Source of the DNA: Acarospora socialis
Lineage: Eukaryota > Ascomycota > Lecanoromycetes > Acarosporales > Acarosporaceae
NCBI GenBank assembly: GCA_025617375.2
Contig: JAMYGW020000011.1
Span: 1,178,001 to 1,242,000 of the forward strand
DNA length: 64,000 nt
Reading direction: 5' to 3'
Shown here piece by piece: positions 59,878-64,000 of the stretch (within the stretch, counting starts at the first letter, position 1; every line of letters starts with the position of its first letter). Below the pieces are notes generated by a model. The model saw only the letters and a program-made list of their open reading frames with translations, was not told the DNA's origin and searched no databases. Position numbers and translations under genes: made by a program.

Positions 59878-61357
59878 TCATCCCAAGCTCACCAAACTCG
59901 GATCCACGCCCGGGCCAGTAGTCAGACTCGAACCGTCGCTGGTCTGCGTGCCTGCTTCCCGTGACTGCACCGTAAAGTTCCCACTATTGCCACTGCCGGT
60001 AGAGGAATACGACGAGGAGGACGACGAGGAGGAAGCGGCGAGTTTCTTCGCCTGTTCGCGGGCGTGGATCTTGTACGAAGAGTAGCGAAGGGAGGACAGG
60101 ATCAGTACTGCAGCCCATCTATCAGCCCCACCGCAACCCAAACCCCCAACCCACCGCAAAGCAAAACAAAAAGAGAAAAGATTCCACATACCCGCCATCC
60201 CCGCAATCGCTAACGCCGCCCTGCGCGTCAACACCCACCTTAACCCCTCGACCTCGCTCTTCGAATCGCTATTCAGCGCAACCGTGATTTTGTAATTCAG
60301 CTCCTGGATGGCACTCTCCATGGCGCGCTGCTCCATGCGCACCGCCATCTTCCGGTCGTTGAACATGCCCTTCAGGTCGTCCTTGAGCGTCAGCAGGTCC
60401 TGCGTCAGCTTCTGGTTCAGGATGTCGACTTCGTGCTGCAGGTGGGTGCGCTCGGTGCGCAGGGTGTCGGAGGTGGAGGTGCGGGAGTTTTGGATCTCGG
60501 TGCGCAGCTCAGAGCAAGCGGCGCGGAAGAGGTAGGTTTCCTGCTTCGTTCGTTTCTGCGGTTAGGGATCTGTGCCGTGGGCGAGGCGAGGAGAGGGAGG
60601 ATGGGAAGGGGAAGGAGGGCAGGGGAAGACGCACGTTTTCGACGTCGGATTTGCTGACGAGCCCTTCCTTCGCGACGTCGAGGTTTATTGCCAGCAGACC
60701 GCGCACGGCTTTCATGAGCGTGACGCTTTGGTCCGTGGTGAAGGAGCCCTTTTCGAGGTCTTTGACCAGGGAGTACGTGTCGAAGTGATGTACGTACGGT
60801 GGCGCCTGGAGGTGTGGGGGTTTATGCTCGTCGCTTTTGCTGGATGAATCAGGGTCGACGTGCAGGACGGTCTCGAGGGCGTTGGGTGCGCCGTCTTTGG
60901 CGAGGGCATCTTGCGCGAGCTCCGTAGAACGTTGGGTACCGGCCTCACTGTTGGCGACAGTAGGCTTGGGGTCTTTGGAGCGCGAGCGACCCGTGGTTGC
61001 GGAATTGACTTCCTTCTTAGCCGCTTGCTCCGTTGTCTTGGGCCCTGGTTTTGGTGCCACCAGTTCGGCCTTCTTCTTTTCTGAGGTTGTCGGAGTCGTA
61101 GCCTTTAGATCCTTGTGCGTATCTTTCACCGGATTCACCTTCCCACTACCAATGGGTGGCGGTAACGGGGGTTCAATAGCAGGACCATAGCGTTGTGCCT
61201 GGGTCTCTTGCCTACCCTTCGACGTACTATGGAAACCTGCTTTCGGCGCTGAGCGGTGGCGGGGTGCATCGCAGAAAGGCCGAGAGACATGCGGCTCACA
61301 CGCTCTGATGCTTCGGAGGAAGTTCGGATATAGGAATGTTAGACGTGGTGTAGCCAT
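59878..61357 (-). CDS. FMP32: Mitochondrial inner-membrane protein of the DUF1640/CCDC90 family
   Basis: Fungal relative of MCUR1/CCDC90B; yeast FMP32 is linked to cytochrome c oxidase assembly. Exons on the minus strand: 61357-60635, 60540-60192 and 60107-59878 (433 aa). The N-terminus is Arg-rich and fits a targeting peptide (LTFLYPNFLRSIRACEPHVS). A long Lys/Thr/Pro-rich linker (about 50-185) precedes the conserved domain: YVHHFDTYSLVKDLEKGSFT, QSVTLMKAVRGLLAINLDVA, then ETYLFRAACSELRTEIQNSR, LQHEVDILNQKLTQDLLTLK (coiled coil) and VEGLRWVLTRRAALAIAGM before the TM segment AVLILSSLRYSSY. A Ser run (about 10) follows near the C-terminus. The start at 61357 is chosen over one 10 codons upstream. 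Confidence 0.9.
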
Positions 61358-61646
61358 ATTCTTTTCGATCGCGGGGGGGATTGCCAATACGTTTCTGTTT
61401 TGTTGAGGGCAGCGGGAAGTTGGCGATAAGGTAGCGCGCCGTGTGACGATGCGGCTCCACCTCGGCCAATGATGAAACCCTTGCGCTAGCCTGATGCGGT
61501 GTGGACGTGCTCCAGTACTTCGTACGGTACGAGTACCAACGCAAATAGGTAAATATCAGAGGCTTGGATGTTCTTTATACATATCCGATGGGTATATAGG
61601 CTACTGAATCTGCTCAGGCAATACGAGATTTCGACCGCACTTCTCA

Positions 61647-64000
61647 TTATGAAAGCAATCCAAACAGAAGCCCCACCTTCCCCCAATACCCTTCTGCCGC
61701 CTTCTTCACCCTATGCAGCCCTTGCTCGCTCAGACCGTCCGACACCCCTGAAGATAGCTTATCACCTAACGGCACAAGGCTCGAAGAGAGATCATCATCC
61801 TTTTCGGTCTTCCTTTCCGATGATCTCAGTGTCGTAGCATGTTGTAGGAAGAACATGTCGAATAATGTCTGAATGTCATAATCATCGTAACTATAGCCGA
61901 CGGTCTTAGCTGGCTCTAGTTCTTGCTTTTGCCCTTGCTCATGTTTCTCAGCCTCGGGTGATCCATTCATCTGTTGCTGCGTTGAAGCGTTTCTGGCGTT
62001 GCGCGTGCGCTCGAGTAACGGCACAAGTCTGCCCCTCAGCTCCCGTTTCAGAACGTCCGTGGCATCCGCAGTCCAAACATCACTGCCTACGTCATTCATT
62101 GCCTCGACGATCCCGTGCAAGAGTTTGAAGACGGCCACAGATGGTTGAACTGGGAGGGCTGGTGTTCCTTGCCAGAGAGCGCGGGTGGGTACTTTTCTTG
62201 TGTGGGATGATTTCTGTATCGTCCGTTGGAACGCATGGAGCGGAACGTGCAGAATCGAGTCAGCCAGGGTTTGGTGAGCGGCAGGAACGAGACAAAGGCC
62301 AAATTGGCGGTTCTGATAATGCTTAGGGAGGTGTAGTCGGATTTCGCGGATCAGGCGGAGGAGAAAAACGGACTGGTGGGGACTCGATTCGGGCTTGAAT
62401 ATGGCAGTGCAATCTTGTAGTTTGCTTTCCATGCTGCTCATTGCTCTCTGGAGTGCATTCTCGAAGTTTTCTTCCAACTCCAACGGGTCATCTTCGTTCA
62501 ACAGTGTTTCCTTCGAGTCCAGTTCGAGCTCTTCGTCATCTTCATCCGCATCCAGGTCCACGTCCCACTTTGTACGCTTTAAACTTTCAATGACCGTTTC
62601 CACTTCGTCTATCGTGCGTAGCCAGGTATTCCACTTGTCCATGACTCTCAGTAGAGTATTGTTCCTTCCATGACTCCTGTTGAGAATTGTTTGCTTGAAG
62701 GCCACCGCGCCATTGGAAATGTCCATGCTCGTCAGCGATGCGTCCCAAAGCGAAAGATGAACATCGCTGACACCTTGTTTCCAATCTTCAATGATCGCTT
62801 TGACCTCAGAGCCAACCAGATCAAGGCGATCCACACGACGGCGTAAGACGTGGTTGAGCTGGGTGTTCATAGCGGAGCGCAAGCCGTTCAAGACCTCAGA
62901 CGTGACGAACGCAGGAGATTGATCGTCTGTAGAGAGCCACGTTTCCAGCAACTGTTTCCGTAACCGCACCAACTCCGTCAGATCCTCGATACCCTGCAGT
63001 CTATCGCTTAACCCTTGCAGAAAAGCCTCAAAAGCCTTCCGAGCCCAGTCTTTGAGCACCTTCTCCGCCTCCGCCCTCTGCAGATCTTCGTGCCTGATCC
63101 AAGGCGTAAAATTCCTGACCTCGTCCGCCACCCAGCGTTCATGCAGATCAAGGTTCAACTCTGTCAAATCCTTCACCTCCAGATCCCGCAAAAGTGGTTG
63201 AGCTTTCAGTTTTGCGAGCGACTCCGCCAACCGTTTCGGAAATAGCGTCTGCGTGTCTTGCAGCGTACGGACGTAGACTCTTAAAGCCTCCAGCACATTT
63301 CCATCCCCATCGTTCCTCTCAAGCCGGCCCATCAGCGCCTCCCGCCGCACGTGGAGGAAATGCCTTAACACGTCCTTTGGTAACGAACTGGTCGCCAACG
63401 AAAATGCGCACATAGCTTCCACCAACACATCTGAAGTGGCGACCGAGCTCGCGAAGCGTCGGTCGATATAAACGAGCAGTTTCCTGCGCAGAGAGGCTAA
63501 TTGGGTCTTAAGATCGTCGAGGAACGGAGGAACGTCGGCTCCTTGCGCCAAGGACTTGTGCAATAATCTCGAAATGACAAGCACCTTGGCCGCCAGTAAC
63601 GTCGAGCCGCGCTTCCGCAACAGTCGCGTGATGGCGAGGGTACAGCTCTGCAGGACAACGAGCTGGGACGCTTGAGCGTAGCGCTTCCTATCTGCCGGGA
63701 CGCCAGGCCTTCGTCAGCGCTCCTTTCCCTGCGGTTCCTGGGACGGAAAAGTAGATATGGACGACCCCGACATGCGTGCATCTTACCTCTCCTCCCCCCT
63801 CCCCTCTCCCTCTCCCTCTCCCACAGCCGCAACCCCCTAACCCGTCCCTCCACAGCCCTGACCCCACACCCCCTCCCCAAACCCGCCAAGTGACCCTCCA
63901 CCTCCTGCATCATCCCATCCATCTCGACGATCCGTTCCGCCGTGTCCAGCAGCTCGCGATAACTCGCCCTGTGCGCCCGCAATGCACTCCCCGTCAGCCT
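61647..64000 (-). CDS. COG1: Conserved oligomeric Golgi complex subunit 1 (5' end cut off)
   Basis: Subunit of the COG tether that recycles Golgi enzymes by retrograde transport. Minus strand, partial: exon to 63787 continues beyond the right edge, then intron 63692-63786, then 63691-61647; about 752 residues are visible. The N-terminal piece SYRELLDTAERIVEMDGMMQ is the Vps51/COG1-type helix. KRYAQASQLVVLQSCTLAIT and LLAAKVLVISRLLHKSLAQG follow, then long helical repeats, an acidic stretch (LDADEDDEELELDSKE) and the C-terminal YSYDDYDIQTLFDMFFLQ typical of fungal COG1. A purine/pyrimidine run (GAGAGG repeats near 63800) encodes RERER just before the splice site. Confidence 0.88.

Noticed and set aside
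59708-60085. Plus-strand frame starting with a signal-like peptide
   Set aside because: It overlaps the last FMP32 exon in antisense; its acidic run is the complement of the FMP32 Ser run.

Overview
The window is nuclear DNA of a filamentous ascomycete (Pezizomycotina). Support comes from short introns (mostly 48-130 bp) with GT..AG ends and CTAAC/CTGAC branch-like motifs, divergent and convergent gene pairs 0.2-0.7 kb apart, and fungus-restricted families (PET127, DUF3669, fungal small SPT subunit, LOC1, FES1). All exon structures below were worked out by eye from reading-frame continuity and family resemblance. No alignment or transcript data were available.

Layout. 1-4.4 kb: a cut-off minus-strand coding end, PHA2 (prephenate dehydratase), and a multi-span membrane protein of unknown function. 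4.4-6.9 kb: gene-poor, with a decayed coiled-coil/Cys-motif gene. 6.9-24.3 kb: SUR1-type sphingolipid mannosyltransferase, a secreted alkaline phosphatase with CACGTG boxes upstream, PET127, a PH-plus-leucine-rich-repeat protein, FES1 and actin. 25-48 kb is dense: DER1, CENP-A (CSE4), MAU2, an alpha/beta hydrolase of the EHT1/EEB1 type, LOC1, VPS68, an unidentified gene, a DUF3669 protein, MIS6/CENP-I, a small serine-palmitoyltransferase subunit, a mitochondrial GGQ peptide-release factor, a small membrane protein, HIS3 and CSE1. 48-53 kb: TSC2 (tuberin). 53-59.9 kb is an island without conserved genes. It carries about 18 degenerate copies of a ~33-bp motif in two blocks, with a gene for a small secreted cysteine-rich protein between them. 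59.9-64 kb: FMP32/DUF1640 and COG1, whose 5' end is cut by the right edge.

Functional links. CENP-A, its loading partner MIS6 and the cohesin-loading subunit MAU2 lie within 14 kb, with the importin-alpha recycler CSE1 4 kb further on. SUR1 and the small SPT subunit act at late and first steps of sphingolipid synthesis. PET127, the GGQ factor and FMP32 look mitochondrial. DER1, VPS68 and COG1 belong to the secretory/endosomal system.

The least ordinary content is the 53.6-59.7 kb repeat island with its secreted-protein gene. Next come the decayed gene at 5.1-6.6 kb and several unusual introns: a GC-AG intron in CSE1, a 39-bp intron in MIS6, and stop-free introns of 3n length in SUR1 and DER1.
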